Of a stretch of DNA of 64,000 nucleotides, positions 34,164 to 43,637 are shown piece after piece. Made by a program: the position numbers and the translations under genes. This DNA comes from Paracoccus yibinensis (GTDB lineage Bacteria; Pseudomonadota; Alphaproteobacteria; Rhodobacterales; Rhodobacteraceae), in NCBI RefSeq assembly GCF_030846195.1, contig NZ_JAVCWH010000001.1:496001-560000 (forward strand), read 5' to 3'. How positions within the stretch are numbered: position 1 is the stretch's first letter; each line of letters opens with the position of its first letter. Below the pieces are notes generated by a model. It saw only the letters and a program-made list of their open reading frames with translations, did not search any database and was not told where the DNA came from.

Positions 34164-34706
34164 CTAGTCCGCGCCTTCCAGGGCCTTTTCCAGTTCCGGC
34201 AGGAAGCGATTGGTATAGTCCTCGCGAACCAGCGGACCGGCAAAGCGGTAAAGGATCGTTCCCTGCCCGTCCACGATGAAGGTCTCCGGCGGGGCGGTCA
34301 CGCCCCAGTCGATTGCGGTCCGCCCCTTTGGATCGGTTGCGATGGCCGCAAATGGATCGCCGTCTTCCGCCAGGAACTGCAACGCATTGGCATCCGTATC
34401 GCGCAGATCGACCCCATAGACGGGCATCCGCTTGGCAAGCTCGGTCAGCGTCGGATGTTCCGCCCGGCACGGCGGGCACCAGCTTGCCCAGAAGTTGACA
34501 AGCTTCACCCCGGGCTGGCGCAGCATCTGGTCCGTCAACTGGGTCTTGCCGGGCAGCGTGGTCTGCGGCACCGCCGGGGCTTCGCGCCCCACTATGGCCG
34601 AGGGCAGTTCGTTCGGCGCATCGCGGCCCATTCCCCACAGGAACATCCCCGCCAGGGCAGCAAAGGCCAGGGGCGGGATGGCGACAAGAGGTGAAATCCT
34701 AGCCAC
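34164..34706 (-). CDS. ccmG: Thiol:disulfide interchange protein CcmG (DsbE)
   Basis: The GTG at 34706 has an AGGAA site and overlaps the ccmD stop by 8 bases, as usual in ccm operons. The 180-residue thioredoxin-like protein has one N-terminal membrane anchor (PLVAIPPLAFAALAGMFLWG) and faces the periplasm. The active site is WCPPC in NFWASWCPPCRAEHP, and the GVTAPPETF loop with the cis-Pro region is typical of DsbE. It reduces apocytochrome c or CcmH before haem attachment. Confidence 0.92.
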   Translation of the reverse strand: MARISPLVAIPPLAFAALAGMFLWGMGRDAPNELPSAIVGREAPAVPQTTLPGKTQLTDQMLRQPGVKLVNFWASWCPPCRAEHPTLTELAKRMPVYGVDLRDTDANALQFLAEDGDPFAAIATDPKGRTAIDWGVTAPPETFIVDGQGTILYRFAGPLVREDYTNRFLPELEKALEGAD

Positions 34707-34842
34707 GGCGTTCCTGCCTTTCCAGATCGCGGCGGGCGCGGGCATTGGCGGCCAGCGTCTGCCAGATCAACCCGCCCAGCAGCGCAAGCGACAGGCCATA
34801 GGCGCCGATCACCGCGCCCGCGTATTTCCCAAGTTCGATCAT
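34699..34842 (-). CDS. ccmD: Haem exporter protein CcmD
   Basis: A 47-residue frame between ccmC and ccmG, starting MIELGKYAGAVIGAYGLSLA, with one membrane span and a basic cytoplasmic tail (ARARRDLERQERRG). It overlaps ccmC by ATGA (34839-34842). CcmD stabilises the CcmABCE complex and is needed to release haem-loaded CcmE. Confidence 0.9.
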   Translation of the reverse strand: MIELGKYAGAVIGAYGLSLALLGGLIWQTLAANARARRDLERQERRG

Positions 34843-35564
34843 GCGCGCATTTCCCGTGCTTGCAGGGCGGCCAGCCTGCGCCTGCGGATTTCCGTCCGGG
34901 TGCGGATCAGCAGCAGCGCCAGGAACAGAAGGCCGAAGCCCAGCATGGTCAGGTAAAGCGGATAACGGTACACCGCGCTCATCCTCTCGCCCGGCTGGAC
35001 CGACAGGCTGGCGCCCTGGTGCAGGCCCTGGTTCCAGAAGAACACCGCATAGCGCGACAACAGCGCAAAGACCGATCCGACCAGGCACAACACGCCGGTC
35101 AGGTCGGCGGCGCTGTCCGGATCCTCGACCGCGGACCACAGGGCGATATAGCCGATATAGAACAGGAACAGGATCAGGAAGCTGGTCAGGCGCGGATCCC
35201 ATTCCCACCAGGTGCCCCACATCGGCTGGCCCCAGACCGCGCCGGTGATCAGCCCGATCAGCGTCATCACCGCGCCGATGGGGGCGGCGGCCTTGGCGGC
35301 AAGCGCGCTGACATGATGGCGGCGGATCAGCCAGATCAGGCTTGCCACCAGCATCATCACCCAGATGTTGATCGCCATCATGGCGGCAGGGACGTGCAGG
35401 AAGACGATCTTGACGGTCGATCCCTGCCGGAAATCGTCGGGTGTCAGGAACCCCCAGACCAGCCCCGTGAGCGTGCAGACCGCCGCACCTGCCACGACCC
35501 ATGGCAGGATCGCGCCGGATGTGCGCATGAACTTGACAGGGTTTGCATATTCCCAGATTGACAT
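34839..35564 (-). CDS. ccmC: Haem exporter/haem-handling protein CcmC
   Basis: The start at 35564 (MSIWEYANPVKF) is typical of the family. The 241-residue protein has six membrane spans, the tryptophan-rich periplasmic motif (WGTWWEWDPRLTS), and conserved His in FLHVPAAMM and GLHQGASL as haem-binding candidates. It loads haem onto CcmE in the periplasm. It lies 42 bases after ccmB and overlaps ccmD. Confidence 0.95.
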   Translation of the reverse strand: MSIWEYANPVKFMRTSGAILPWVVAGAAVCTLTGLVWGFLTPDDFRQGSTVKIVFLHVPAAMMAINIWVMMLVASLIWLIRRHHVSALAAKAAAPIGAVMTLIGLITGAVWGQPMWGTWWEWDPRLTSFLILFLFYIGYIALWSAVEDPDSAADLTGVLCLVGSVFALLSRYAVFFWNQGLHQGASLSVQPGERMSAVYRYPLYLTMLGFGLLFLALLLIRTRTEIRRRRLAALQAREMRA

Positions 35565-35606
35565 GGATATTCCCCTAGCGCCCACCGGCTTGCCGCTCAA
35601 GCCGGT

Positions 35607-36263
35607 TCACCGCAGATTGACCCGCAGCGCGGCGGCTGCGGCAAAAGGTATCACGGCCAGCACGCCCGCGGTGATGCCCGCCAGGAACAGCAGCGGCGGT
35701 CCCATGTCGCCCCCCTCCTGCCCGCGCCGGATCATCTCGGTCCCGAAGATCAGCGTAGGGATATAAAGCGGCAGGACCAGCAGCGACAAAAGCAGCCCCC
35801 CGCGCCGCAGCCCCACGGTGACGGCCGCGCCAAAGGCGCCCAGCATCGACAAGGCCGGCGTGCCCAGCAGCAGCGATCCCAGCAGCGCCGGGATGGCAGC
35901 GGGCGGCAGGTGCAGCAGGATGCCGAACAAGGGCGCCACCACGATCAGCGGCAGACCGGTGGTAATCCAATGCGCCATGGCCTTGACCGCCACCGCCCCC
36001 TCCAGCGGCAGGGGCGAGGTCGCCAGCAGATCCAGGCTGCCATCCTCGTGATCCAGCGCGAAGATGCGGTCCAGCGACAGAAGGCAGGCCAGCAGCGCGC
36101 CCAGCCACAGGATGCCGGCGGCAATCGGTTGCAGCGCGGCGGTGTCGGGGCCCACGCCAAAGGGGACAAGGGCGCAGAGGATCAGGAAGAAGGCCACGCC
36201 CAGGCCGAAGCCCCCGCCCGCCCGGACGGCCAATGCCAGGTCGCGGCGCAGAAGGGCGATCAC
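35607..36263 (-). CDS. ccmB: Haem ABC exporter permease CcmB
   Basis: The GTG at 36263 overlaps the ccmA stop (GTGA). The 218-residue protein has six spans and family sequences ([33 protein letters not shown]). It is the membrane partner of CcmA in the complex that frees holo-CcmE. Rich in Leu and Gly like its relatives; length is normal. Confidence 0.93.
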   Translation of the reverse strand: MIALLRRDLALAVRAGGGFGLGVAFFLILCALVPFGVGPDTAALQPIAAGILWLGALLACLLSLDRIFALDHEDGSLDLLATSPLPLEGAVAVKAMAHWITTGLPLIVVAPLFGILLHLPPAAIPALLGSLLLGTPALSMLGAFGAAVTVGLRRGGLLLSLLVLPLYIPTLIFGTEMIRRGQEGGDMGPPLLFLAGITAGVLAVIPFAAAAALRVNLR

Positions 36264-36886
36264 GCGAAAGCCTCGTTGAAGCCTGCCGGTCGCGTGGCGG
36301 GCGCAGGTTTGGCCCGGAAGGGGGTCAGATCCAGCACCTGCGCATCCAAGCCCAGGTCGATATGCGTGGCGATCAGCGCGGCCCCGCCCTGGGCCAGATG
36401 CTCGCGCACCATGTCGGCAAAGCGCAGGACCGATGCGGCATCCAGCGATACAGTCGGCTCGTCCAGGATCCACAGCGGACGGCGGGAAACCACCAGTCGC
36501 GCCAGCCCAAGCCGGCGCTTCTGCCCAGCGGACAAGGCAGCGGCGGGACGGTCGGCCAAGGGGGTCAGGTCCATTGCCGACAGTGCCCGGTCGATATCCC
36601 CGCCGCCAAACACCTTTTCCCAGAAACCCAGGTTCTCGGATACCGTCAGCGCGCCTTTCAACCCGTCGGCATGGGCGGCATAGGCGACCGCATCCTCGGG
36701 CATCTCGATCCGGCCCGTCACTGCGGGCTGCAAGCCCGCGACCGTGCGCAGCAGCGTCGTCTTGCCGATGCCGTTCGGGCCGCGCAGGATCAGGGCCTGT
36801 CCGGCATCGATGGTGAAGGATACCCCCTCGACCGTCCGCAGACCGCCGCGCGCCACGGCAAGGTCATGGACGGCAAGCAGGCTCAC
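36260..36886 (-). CDS. ccmA: Haem ABC exporter ATP-binding protein CcmA
   Basis: The GTG at 36886 overlaps the preceding gene by 4 bases. The 208-residue ATPase has Walker [10 protein letters not shown], the signature LSAGQKRR (Ala replaces the first Gly of LSGGQ, common in CcmA) and Walker B LWILDEPT. It powers release of haem-loaded CcmE in cytochrome c maturation system I. Confidence 0.95.
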   Translation of the reverse strand: MSLLAVHDLAVARGGLRTVEGVSFTIDAGQALILRGPNGIGKTTLLRTVAGLQPAVTGRIEMPEDAVAYAAHADGLKGALTVSENLGFWEKVFGGGDIDRALSAMDLTPLADRPAAALSAGQKRRLGLARLVVSRRPLWILDEPTVSLDAASVLRFADMVREHLAQGGAALIATHIDLGLDAQVLDLTPFRAKPAPATRPAGFNEAFA

Positions 36887-37236
36887 AGCGGCAGAAGCGC
36901 GCAGGCGACACGCCGCCCCTCGGACAGCGTGACGTTATAGGTCCGCGCGGCCGTGGGCGAGGCCATGGATTCGACGGCCACGCCGCCATCGCGCAGGGCC
37001 GCGACCAGATCGGCGGGGGCATGGGCGGCATCTGCCCCCATGCCGATGAAAAGAACATCCACCTGCCCCGCCAGCGCCAGCAGGGGCGCCCGATCATCCA
37101 GGCCGTTCCAGGTCGTCGCGCCCGCAGCCGTCACCAGCACCGCGCCCTCGATGACGCGGCCACCGACGCGGAAAAAGCCCGGGCCATAGCCATCGACGGC
37201 CACCGCCCCGCCGAACTGGGTGGGGGTCAGCTTCAT
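36883..37236 (-). CDS. Mth938-like domain protein (DUF498)
   Basis: The 117-residue product ([20 protein letters not shown], then [14 protein letters not shown] and [17 protein letters not shown]) belongs to the Mth938/NDUFAF3-like fold. Its bacterial function is unknown. It shares one base with the secF stop and four with ccmA, so it is translationally coupled between the Sec and Ccm genes, a gene order common in Rhodobacterales. Confidence 0.88.
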   Translation of the reverse strand: MKLTPTQFGGAVAVDGYGPGFFRVGGRVIEGAVLVTAAGATTWNGLDDRAPLLALAGQVDVLFIGMGADAAHAPADLVAALRDGGVAVESMASPTAARTYNVTLSEGRRVACALLPL

Positions 37237-38216
37237 CAGGGACGTTCCGCGTTTTCAAAGGGGGACGCGGCCAGCTTCGGATCCTTCTTGGACCAGTCGC
37301 GCTTGACGCCCAGCCACAACACGATGTTCTTGGCGACATAGATCGTGGAATAGCAGCCGACGACCACCCCGAACAGCATGGCGATCACGAAGTCGCGGAT
37401 CACGTCCCCGCCGAAGATCAGCATCGCCGTCAGTGCGATGCCCGTGGTGACCGCGGTCATCACCGTGCGCGACAGCGTTTCGTTGGTGGTCAGGTTCATC
37501 AGCTCGATCAGGGGCCGCGTCTTGTATTTCATCAGGTTTTCCCGCAGCCGGTCGAAGACCACGACCGTGTCGTTGCAGGAAAAGCCCAAGGTCGTCAGCA
37601 GGGCCGCGATGGTCGTCAGGTCGAATTTCAGCTGGAACAGCGAGAACAACCCGACCGTCAGCAGCACGTCGTGGATCAGCGACACCACGCAGCCGATCGA
37701 GAACTGCCATTCAAAACGCAGCCAGATATAGGCCATGATGCCCAGACACGCCGCGCCGACGGCATAGAAGGCGGTCTTGATCAACTCGCCCGAGACCTTC
37801 GGCCCGACCGATTCGACGGATGCGAAGGTGATCTGCGGATCGACCTCGTGCAGCGCGGCCTCGATCTGGTTCAACTGGTCGGCGGACACGGATCCGGTTT
37901 CGTCGGTGGTGCCGATGCGGATCATGGCAACGTGGCGATCCTGGCCGAAGCTGGGATCGAAAACCTCGGTGATGGCAAGGTCGCTGAAGCCCAGGTCGTT
38001 CAGCGCGTCGCGGTAGTCCCCCACCTCGAAGGCGGTGGGGCTTTCGGTGCGGATGGTGGTGCCGCCCTTGAAGTCGATGCCGAAGTTCAGCCCCATCGTG
38101 AAGATCAGGATGACGGACACGACCATCGCCGCCATGGACGCCCCGAAGGTGATCCACTGCCAGCGGAAGAAGTCGATATTGGTGTTGTCAGGGACAAGTT
38201 TCAGACGGAATGCCAT
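37236..38216 (-). CDS. secF: Protein translocase subunit SecF
   Basis: The start at 38216 begins MAFRLKLVPDNTNIDFFRW; the frame extends to 38267 without features. The 326-residue protein has six spans, a periplasmic P1-like part with GIDFKGGT, and the RND-type motifs LGFSCNDTVVVFDRLREN and FAIG-like VIAMLFGVVVGCYSTIYVA. With SecD and YajC it uses the proton gradient to finish protein export. Confidence 0.96.
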   Translation of the reverse strand: MAFRLKLVPDNTNIDFFRWQWITFGASMAAMVVSVILIFTMGLNFGIDFKGGTTIRTESPTAFEVGDYRDALNDLGFSDLAITEVFDPSFGQDRHVAMIRIGTTDETGSVSADQLNQIEAALHEVDPQITFASVESVGPKVSGELIKTAFYAVGAACLGIMAYIWLRFEWQFSIGCVVSLIHDVLLTVGLFSLFQLKFDLTTIAALLTTLGFSCNDTVVVFDRLRENLMKYKTRPLIELMNLTTNETLSRTVMTAVTTGIALTAMLIFGGDVIRDFVIAMLFGVVVGCYSTIYVAKNIVLWLGVKRDWSKKDPKLAASPFENAERP

Positions 38217-38227
38217 ATACGGTCCCC

Positions 38228-39892
38228 TTACAGGATCAGTTCTTTGGGCTTGCGCCATTCCAGCCACCAGATGATCATCAGGCGCGTCAGGAAGATGGCC
38301 GTGAAGACCGAGGTGACAAGCCCGATGGTCAGCGTCACGGCAAAGCCCTTGACCGGGCCGGAACCCAGGAAGAACATCACCGCCGCCGCGATGAAGGACG
38401 TGACGTTGGCGTCGATGATCGCGCTCATCGCCTCGTCGAAGCCGTCGCTGATGGCCTTGGCCACGCGCTTGCCCGCGCGCAACTCCTCGCGGATGCGTTC
38501 ATAGATGATGACATTGGCATCCACCGCCGTGCCCACGGTCAGCACGATCCCGGCAATGCCCGGCAGGGTCAGCGTGGCGCCCATCATCGACATGATCGAC
38601 AGGATCAGGATCACGTTCAGGATCACCGAGATCGAGGCGAAAGCCCCGAACAGGCCATAGCTGGCGATCATGTAGGCCACCACCGCCGCCGTGGCGATCA
38701 CGGATGACAGGCGACCCGCATCGATGCTGTCCTGCCCCAGTTCCGGGCCGATTGTGCGTTCTTCCAGGAAGTCCAACTGCGCGGGCAGCGCGCCCGCGCG
38801 CAGCAGAACGGCAAGCTGGTTCGCCTCCTCGTAATCCATGGACCCGGAGATCTGGCCCGTCCCGCCGGGAATGGCGGACCGAATGACGGGGGCGGAAATC
38901 ACCTGATCGTCCAGGACGATGGCGAAGGGCTGGCCGATATTGGCGGCGGTATAGGCGCCGAACTTGCGCGCGCCGGTCGGGTTGAAGCTGAAATCGACGG
39001 CGGGCTGGCCGTTCGGATCGGTCCCCGGCACGGCATTGGTCAGTTCCTCGCCGGTGACGACGGGGCTTTCTTCCAGCGTATAGTAGATGCCTTCCTGATC
39101 CGCCGCTGGCAGAACCACCTGGCCCACGCCGGGGCGCGCATCGGGATTGGTTCCGGTGCCGACGACAGAATTGAAGGTCAGCTTGGCGGTCGTGCCGATC
39201 AGCGCCTTCAGTTCCTCGGCCGAACCGATGCCCGGCACCTGGATCAGGATGCGGTCGGCGCCCTGCCGGACGATGGTCGGTTCGCGGGTTCCGACCTCAT
39301 CGACGCGGCGGCGGATGATCTCGACGCTTTGCTGGACGGTGCGGTCGTCGGTCACGGCCTTTTCGGCATCCGACAGCTGGATGGTGATGGTGTTGCCCTG
39401 GACCTGGATCGCAAGGCTTTGCTGGCCCGCGCCGGTCAGGGTGGTCACGGGCGTGGAAAAGCCGCGCACAATTTCCGTGGCGCGGGCGATCTGGTCGGCG
39501 TTCTCGATCTCGATCTTCAGGGTGCCTTCGGGCGACGGCAGGCGGCGGATCGCCCCAAGCGTTGCGCGTTCGTCGGCAAGCGCGCGGCGCAGTTCGGGCC
39601 ACAGCGCGTCCATCCGGGCCTTGTAGACCTCGGCCACGCGAACCTCGCCCAGCAGATGCGCACCGCCCCGCAGGTCAAGGCCAAGCGCCACGACCGACGA
39701 GGGCAGCCAGGACGGCCAGCCATCGCGGGCAGCGGCCAGTTCGGGCGTCTCGACACCCGTGCGCTCGATCTCGGCCACGGCGTCGTTATGGCTCTCGACC
39801 CGCTGGTAGAACAGGTTGGGCACGGCAAAGCCTATGCCCAGGACGCAAAGCCCGACGATCAGGATGCGTTTCCAACGGTCGATCTGAAGCAT
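38228..39892 (-). CDS. secD: Protein translocase subunit SecD
   Basis: The 554-residue protein starts MLQIDRWKRILI with a first span, then GLDLRGGAHLL (family signature) and the long periplasmic domain with PGIGSAEELKALIGTTAKL. Five more spans follow with GTAVDANVIIYERIREE. It lies 11 bases upstream of secF and 37 bases after yajC on the minus strand, so the three form one operon. Confidence 0.97.
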   Translation of the reverse strand: MLQIDRWKRILIVGLCVLGIGFAVPNLFYQRVESHNDAVAEIERTGVETPELAAARDGWPSWLPSSVVALGLDLRGGAHLLGEVRVAEVYKARMDALWPELRRALADERATLGAIRRLPSPEGTLKIEIENADQIARATEIVRGFSTPVTTLTGAGQQSLAIQVQGNTITIQLSDAEKAVTDDRTVQQSVEIIRRRVDEVGTREPTIVRQGADRILIQVPGIGSAEELKALIGTTAKLTFNSVVGTGTNPDARPGVGQVVLPAADQEGIYYTLEESPVVTGEELTNAVPGTDPNGQPAVDFSFNPTGARKFGAYTAANIGQPFAIVLDDQVISAPVIRSAIPGGTGQISGSMDYEEANQLAVLLRAGALPAQLDFLEERTIGPELGQDSIDAGRLSSVIATAAVVAYMIASYGLFGAFASISVILNVILILSIMSMMGATLTLPGIAGIVLTVGTAVDANVIIYERIREELRAGKRVAKAISDGFDEAMSAIIDANVTSFIAAAVMFFLGSGPVKGFAVTLTIGLVTSVFTAIFLTRLMIIWWLEWRKPKELIL

Positions 39893-39929
39893 CTTGCCGA
39901 AGCCCTTGAATATTATTGTCTAGATAGCG

Positions 39930-40262
39930 TCAGGCGTTCGCGGCGACAGGCTCTGTCTTGTTCAGCACCTGGGACACGGTGCCGCGCACCACCCGGACCT
40001 TGACGCCCGACGCGATCTCGACCTCGAGTTCCTCGTCGCGGACGGACGCGACCTTGCCGATGATGCCGCCCTGGGTGACGACGTGATCGCCCTTCTTCAG
40101 CGCCGCGACCATTTCGCGGTGCTGCTTGACGCGCTTCTGCTGGGGGCGGATCATCAGGAAATACATGATTGCGAAGATCAGGATCAGGGGGATGAACTGC
40201 GCGAAGGCCGCGCCGGCTCCTGCATTGCCTGCGGCCTGGGCATAGGCGGGGGTGACGAACAT
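39930..40262 (-). CDS. yajC: Preprotein translocase subunit YajC
   Basis: The 110-residue protein has one N-terminal span (FIPLILIFAIMYFLMIRPQQK, with the hallmark RPQQKR) and a cytoplasmic domain (KGDHVVTQGGIIGKV). It associates with SecDF. It is the first gene of the minus-strand yajC-secDF-ccm block; the promoter should lie in 40263-40396, where I see no clear elements. Confidence 0.96.
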   Translation of the reverse strand: MFVTPAYAQAAGNAGAGAAFAQFIPLILIFAIMYFLMIRPQQKRVKQHREMVAALKKGDHVVTQGGIIGKVASVRDEELEVEIASGVKVRVVRGTVSQVLNKTEPVAANA

Positions 40263-40396
40263 GGCTATCCTTTCGGCTTGTCATGGCGGTGGACCCCGCC
40301 CGGATTGGCGCGCAACCTATCCCCGCATCCCCTGCTTGGCAAGGAAGGCCGATCCCCTGGCGGACCAAGGGCGGCAAACAGGATCGTGAGCGCGTC

Positions 40397-40981
40397 CTAG
40401 AGGACGACCGGCAGCATGGACAGCACCAGCAGCGCCGCCATCACCGCGTTGAAGACGCGCAGCCGGGCGGGGTGGGCCAGCAGTCCCCGCATGCCGTGCC
40501 CGGCGGCCGCCCAGGCCGCCACCACCGGCAGGTTCACCACGGCAAAGACCACTGCCACGACCAGCGGCCCCCCGACCCCCGCCGCATAGGCCGACAGCGC
40601 GCCAAGCGCCATCGCCCAGGCCTTGGGGTTGACCCACTGGAAAGCCGCCGCCGCCCAGAAGCCAAGCGGCCGGCCCGCCGCTTCGGCCTGGGACGGCGGC
40701 GCGGCGGTGGCGATCTTCCAGGCCAGCCACAGGACATAGGCCAAGCTGGCCCATTTCATCGCCTCGGCCACAGCCGGGTTGTCCCTAACGATCCGGTCCA
40801 GCCCCAACCCCAGGATCGCCACCATCGCCCCAAACCCCAGCGACACGCCCAGCATGTGCGGCACGGTCCGCCGCAGGCCGAAATTGGCGCCCGACGCCAT
40901 CAGCATCATGTTGTTCGGCCCGGGCGTGGCCGAGGTGACAAGGGAAAAGCCCGTCAGGGCAAACAGGATCTCGGCCGTCAT
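40397..40981 (-). CDS. LysE-family amino-acid exporter
   Basis: The start at 40981 reads MTAEILFALTGFSLVTSATP; an extension to 41029 lacks a site. The 194-residue protein has six spans and the LysE/RhtB signature TPGPNNMMLMASGANFG. It should export amino acids or derivatives. The divergent Lrp-type regulator 90 bases away probably controls it. Confidence 0.9.
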   Translation of the reverse strand: MTAEILFALTGFSLVTSATPGPNNMMLMASGANFGLRRTVPHMLGVSLGFGAMVAILGLGLDRIVRDNPAVAEAMKWASLAYVLWLAWKIATAAPPSQAEAAGRPLGFWAAAAFQWVNPKAWAMALGALSAYAAGVGGPLVVAVVFAVVNLPVVAAWAAAGHGMRGLLAHPARLRVFNAVMAALLVLSMLPVVL

Positions 40982-41071
40982 CGCTGGTCTCCGCAACAGG
41001 GCGCAACAATGTCCCATGACTGCCGCCATGATCTTGCAAAGATGATTGAAACGACATCAATACTGCAATTC

Positions 41072-41524
41072 ATGAGCGCGGATGACCGGATCAACGACCG
41101 CATATTGCACGAACTGTCCCGCAACGGGCGGCTGGCCAATACCGAACTGGCGGCGCGGGTGGGGTTGTCGCCCTCGGCCTGCCTGCGCCGGGTGCAGGAT
41201 CTGGAACGGCGCGGGATCATTGCGGGCTATCGCGCAGTGATCAGCCCCAGGGCGCGCAACATCGGCTTTGTCGCGTATGTCGCGGTGGGCCTGGCCCGCC
41301 ATGCCAACGACGCGCAAAAGGCGTTCGAGCGGACCTGCCTGGCCGCCCCCGCCGTGCGGGAATGCCACAACATCACCGGAACGATGGAATACCTGCTGCG
41401 GGTCGAGGTGGCGGATCTGGCCGCCTACAAGCAGTTCCATGCCGATGTCCTGGGGGCCTTTCCCTGGATCGCCACGATCACCACCCATGTGGTGATGGAC
41501 AGCCCCAAGGACGAACGCGCCTGA
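41072..41524 (+). CDS. Lrp/AsnC-family transcriptional regulator
   Basis: I take ATG 41072 (MSADDRINDRILHELSRNGR), which gives the usual 150-residue length; an in-frame ATG at 41042 adds 10 residues and neither has a good ribosome site. The N-terminal helix-turn-helix is ELAARVGLSPSACLRRVQDL, and the C-terminal RAM domain holds CHNITGTMEYLLRVEV for ligand sensing. It is divergent from the LysE exporter, the classic arrangement for an amino-acid-sensing regulator of its neighbour and itself. Confidence 0.9.
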   Translation: MSADDRINDRILHELSRNGRLANTELAARVGLSPSACLRRVQDLERRGIIAGYRAVISPRARNIGFVAYVAVGLARHANDAQKAFERTCLAAPAVRECHNITGTMEYLLRVEVADLAAYKQFHADVLGAFPWIATITTHVVMDSPKDERA

Positions 41525-41527
41525 CCC

Positions 41528-42694
41528 TCAGCGCGCCACGGGCTGCGCGCGCTCGACCAGCCGGGCAAGGAAGCTGGCCCCGATCGGCGATATCGCGTCG
41601 TTGAAATCATAGGCCGGGTGGTGGACGCTGGCGGTCTCTCCCTGGCCGATGAACAGATAGCAGCCGGGCCGCGCGTCCAGCATGTAGCTGAAATCCTCGG
41701 CCCCCATTTCCCGCCCCGCCTCGCCCGAGACGTTGTCTGGTCCGACGATTTCCTGGGCCACCTGCACGGCAAAGGCGGTCTGGTCGGGGTCGTTGACGGT
41801 GGCGGGATAGCCTTCGACGTAATCCAGCCGGATCGCCACGTCATAGGCGGCGGCCTGTCCGTCGCAGATCTGCGTCATCCGGCGGCGCACCATGTCGCGC
41901 ACATGAGGGGCGAAGGTGCGCACGGTGCCGCAGACATAGGCGGTGTCGGGCACGATGTTGTCGGCGCTGCCGGTGTGGATCTGCGTGACCGACAGGGCCA
42001 GGTCTTCCAGCGCATAGTAGTTGCGGCTGGAGATCGTCTGGATGGCGTTGACCACCGCCACGGCGGCGACGATGGGATCGGCGGTCAGATGCGGCATCGC
42101 GCCATGCCCGCCGCGGCCCTGGACGTGGATTTCGAAGGTATCCACCGCCGCCATGATTGGTCCCGGCGTGGTGTTCATCATGCCGACCGGCAGGCCGGGG
42201 CTGTTGTGCATGGCAAAGACCCGCTCGATGGCAAAGCGGTCCATCATGCCGTCCTGCACCATCGCCTGGCCCCCTCCGCCGTTCTCCTCGGCCGGCTGGA
42301 AGATCAGCGCGACGCGGCCGGCGAAATTGCGCGTCTCGGCCAGATAGCGGGCGGCGCCCAGCAGCATGGTGGTATGCCCGTCATGGCCGCAGGCGTGCAT
42401 CCGCCCGGGAACCGTCGACGCATGATCAAGGCCGGTTGCCTCCTCCATCGGCAGGGCGTCCATGTCGGCGCGCAGGCCGATCGTCGGTCCCGGTCCCTGC
42501 CCCTCGATGATCCCCACGATACCCGACTGGCCGATGCCGTCGTGAATTTCATCCACACCGAATTCGCGCAGGCGTTCGGCCACGAAGGCCGCGGTGCCAT
42601 AGCACTCGAAGCCCAGTTCGGGATGCCGGTGCAGGTGCCGCCGCCATTGGATCATGTCGTCGGAGAAATCGGCGATGCGGTTCAGGACGGGCAT
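41528..42694 (-). CDS. M20-family amidohydrolase (hippurate hydrolase type)
   Basis: The start at 42694 gives MPVLNRIADFSDDM; the frame extends to 42874 with no support. The 388-residue metallopeptidase shows RRHLHRHPELGFE, LRADMDALPM, HACGHDGHTTMLLGAA and FQPAEENGGGG (metal ligands and catalytic Glu), plus GAEDFSYML. It removes acyl groups from N-acyl amino acids. It is convergent with the Lrp gene, with 3 bases between stops. Confidence 0.92.
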   Translation of the reverse strand: MPVLNRIADFSDDMIQWRRHLHRHPELGFECYGTAAFVAERLREFGVDEIHDGIGQSGIVGIIEGQGPGPTIGLRADMDALPMEEATGLDHASTVPGRMHACGHDGHTTMLLGAARYLAETRNFAGRVALIFQPAEENGGGGQAMVQDGMMDRFAIERVFAMHNSPGLPVGMMNTTPGPIMAAVDTFEIHVQGRGGHGAMPHLTADPIVAAVAVVNAIQTISSRNYYALEDLALSVTQIHTGSADNIVPDTAYVCGTVRTFAPHVRDMVRRRMTQICDGQAAAYDVAIRLDYVEGYPATVNDPDQTAFAVQVAQEIVGPDNVSGEAGREMGAEDFSYMLDARPGCYLFIGQGETASVHHPAYDFNDAISPIGASFLARLVERAQPVAR

Positions 42695-42755
42695 GTGGAC
42701 TAACGACCTTGGCTGTGGCAATGGCCCATCAGGACAGAAGCCGGGGGAAATCGCA

Positions 42756-43571
42756 ATGACCAAGGCAGATCGCGACGCCGGGACCCAGATCGCCCGCCTG
42801 ATCGACATCATGGCGCAGTTGCGCGACCCGAACACCGGCTGCCCCTGGGATATCGAGCAGGACTTCGCATCCATCGCCCCCTATACGATCGAGGAAGCCC
42901 ACGAGGTCGCCGACGCCATCGAGCGGCAGGCCTGGGACGAGCTTCCGGGCGAGTTGGGCGATCTGCTGCTGCAGGTGGTGTTCCACGCGCAGATGGCGGA
43001 TGAAAAGGGCATGTTCGATTTCGCCGACTGCGCGGCGGCGATTTCCGACAAGCTGGTCTTCCGCCATCCCCATGTCTTCGGGGACGAATCCCGCGACAAG
43101 TCGGCGGCCCAGCAGGTCAAGGATTGGGAGGCGATCAAGGCGGTCGAACGCGCGGGCAAGGCCGAGCGCGGCACCCTGGACGGCGTGGCGATGGGCCTGC
43201 CCGCGCTGACCCGCGCGGTCAAGCTGCAGAACCGCGCGGCCCGCGTGGGCTTCGACTGGCCCGGCGCCGCCGAGGTGCTGGACAAGATCGCCGAGGAAAC
43301 CGCCGAACTGGTCGAGGCGCGCGACAGGCTTGGGCCGGACGCGCTCGAGGAGGAGTTCGGCGACCTGCTGTTCGTGATGGCGAACCTGGCACGCCACCTG
43401 GAGATCGACCCCGAGCAGGCGCTGCGCCGCGCCAATGCCAAGTTCACGCGCCGCTTCCGGGCCATCGAGGCCGCCCTTGCCGCCGAGGGCCGCCGCCCCG
43501 AGGACAGCGACCTGGCCGAAATGGACCGGCTTTGGGACGAGGCGAAGGCGGCCGAGAAGGCGGCGCAGTAA
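42756..43571 (+). CDS. mazG: Nucleoside triphosphate pyrophosphohydrolase MazG
   Basis: The ATG at 42756 follows GGGGGAAA; a longer frame starts within the divergent gene. The 271-residue protein has two MazG domains: CPWDIEQDFASIAPYTIEEA with ELGDLLLQVVFHAQ, and AEETAELVEA with EEFGDLLFVMANLARH (metal-binding Glu/Asp). It hydrolyses (d)NTPs to monophosphates, cleaning aberrant nucleotides. The gene is followed by hairpins and a repeated GGATATTT element. Confidence 0.95.
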   Translation: MTKADRDAGTQIARLIDIMAQLRDPNTGCPWDIEQDFASIAPYTIEEAHEVADAIERQAWDELPGELGDLLLQVVFHAQMADEKGMFDFADCAAAISDKLVFRHPHVFGDESRDKSAAQQVKDWEAIKAVERAGKAERGTLDGVAMGLPALTRAVKLQNRAARVGFDWPGAAEVLDKIAEETAELVEARDRLGPDALEEEFGDLLFVMANLARHLEIDPEQALRRANAKFTRRFRAIEAALAAEGRRPEDSDLAEMDRLWDEAKAAEKAAQ

Positions 43572-43634
43572 GGGGCTTTGCCCCTCGGCCCCTGGGGGGC
43601 CTCACCCCAGGATATTTGAGCACAGAAGATAAAG
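43572..43634 (+). repeat. 3'-end element copy 1: hairpins plus GGATATTT...AGAAGA
   Basis: Directly after the mazG stop come two small stems (AGGGG/CCCCT and GGCCCC/GGGGCC). Then follow GGATATTT (43610-43617) and, 7 bases on, AGAAGATAAAG. The same order of stem, GGATATTT and AGAAGA recurs after rhlE and after the 57207 permease gene. It may be a processed or terminator-like mRNA end. Confidence 0.6.
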
Positions 43635-43637
43635 TGG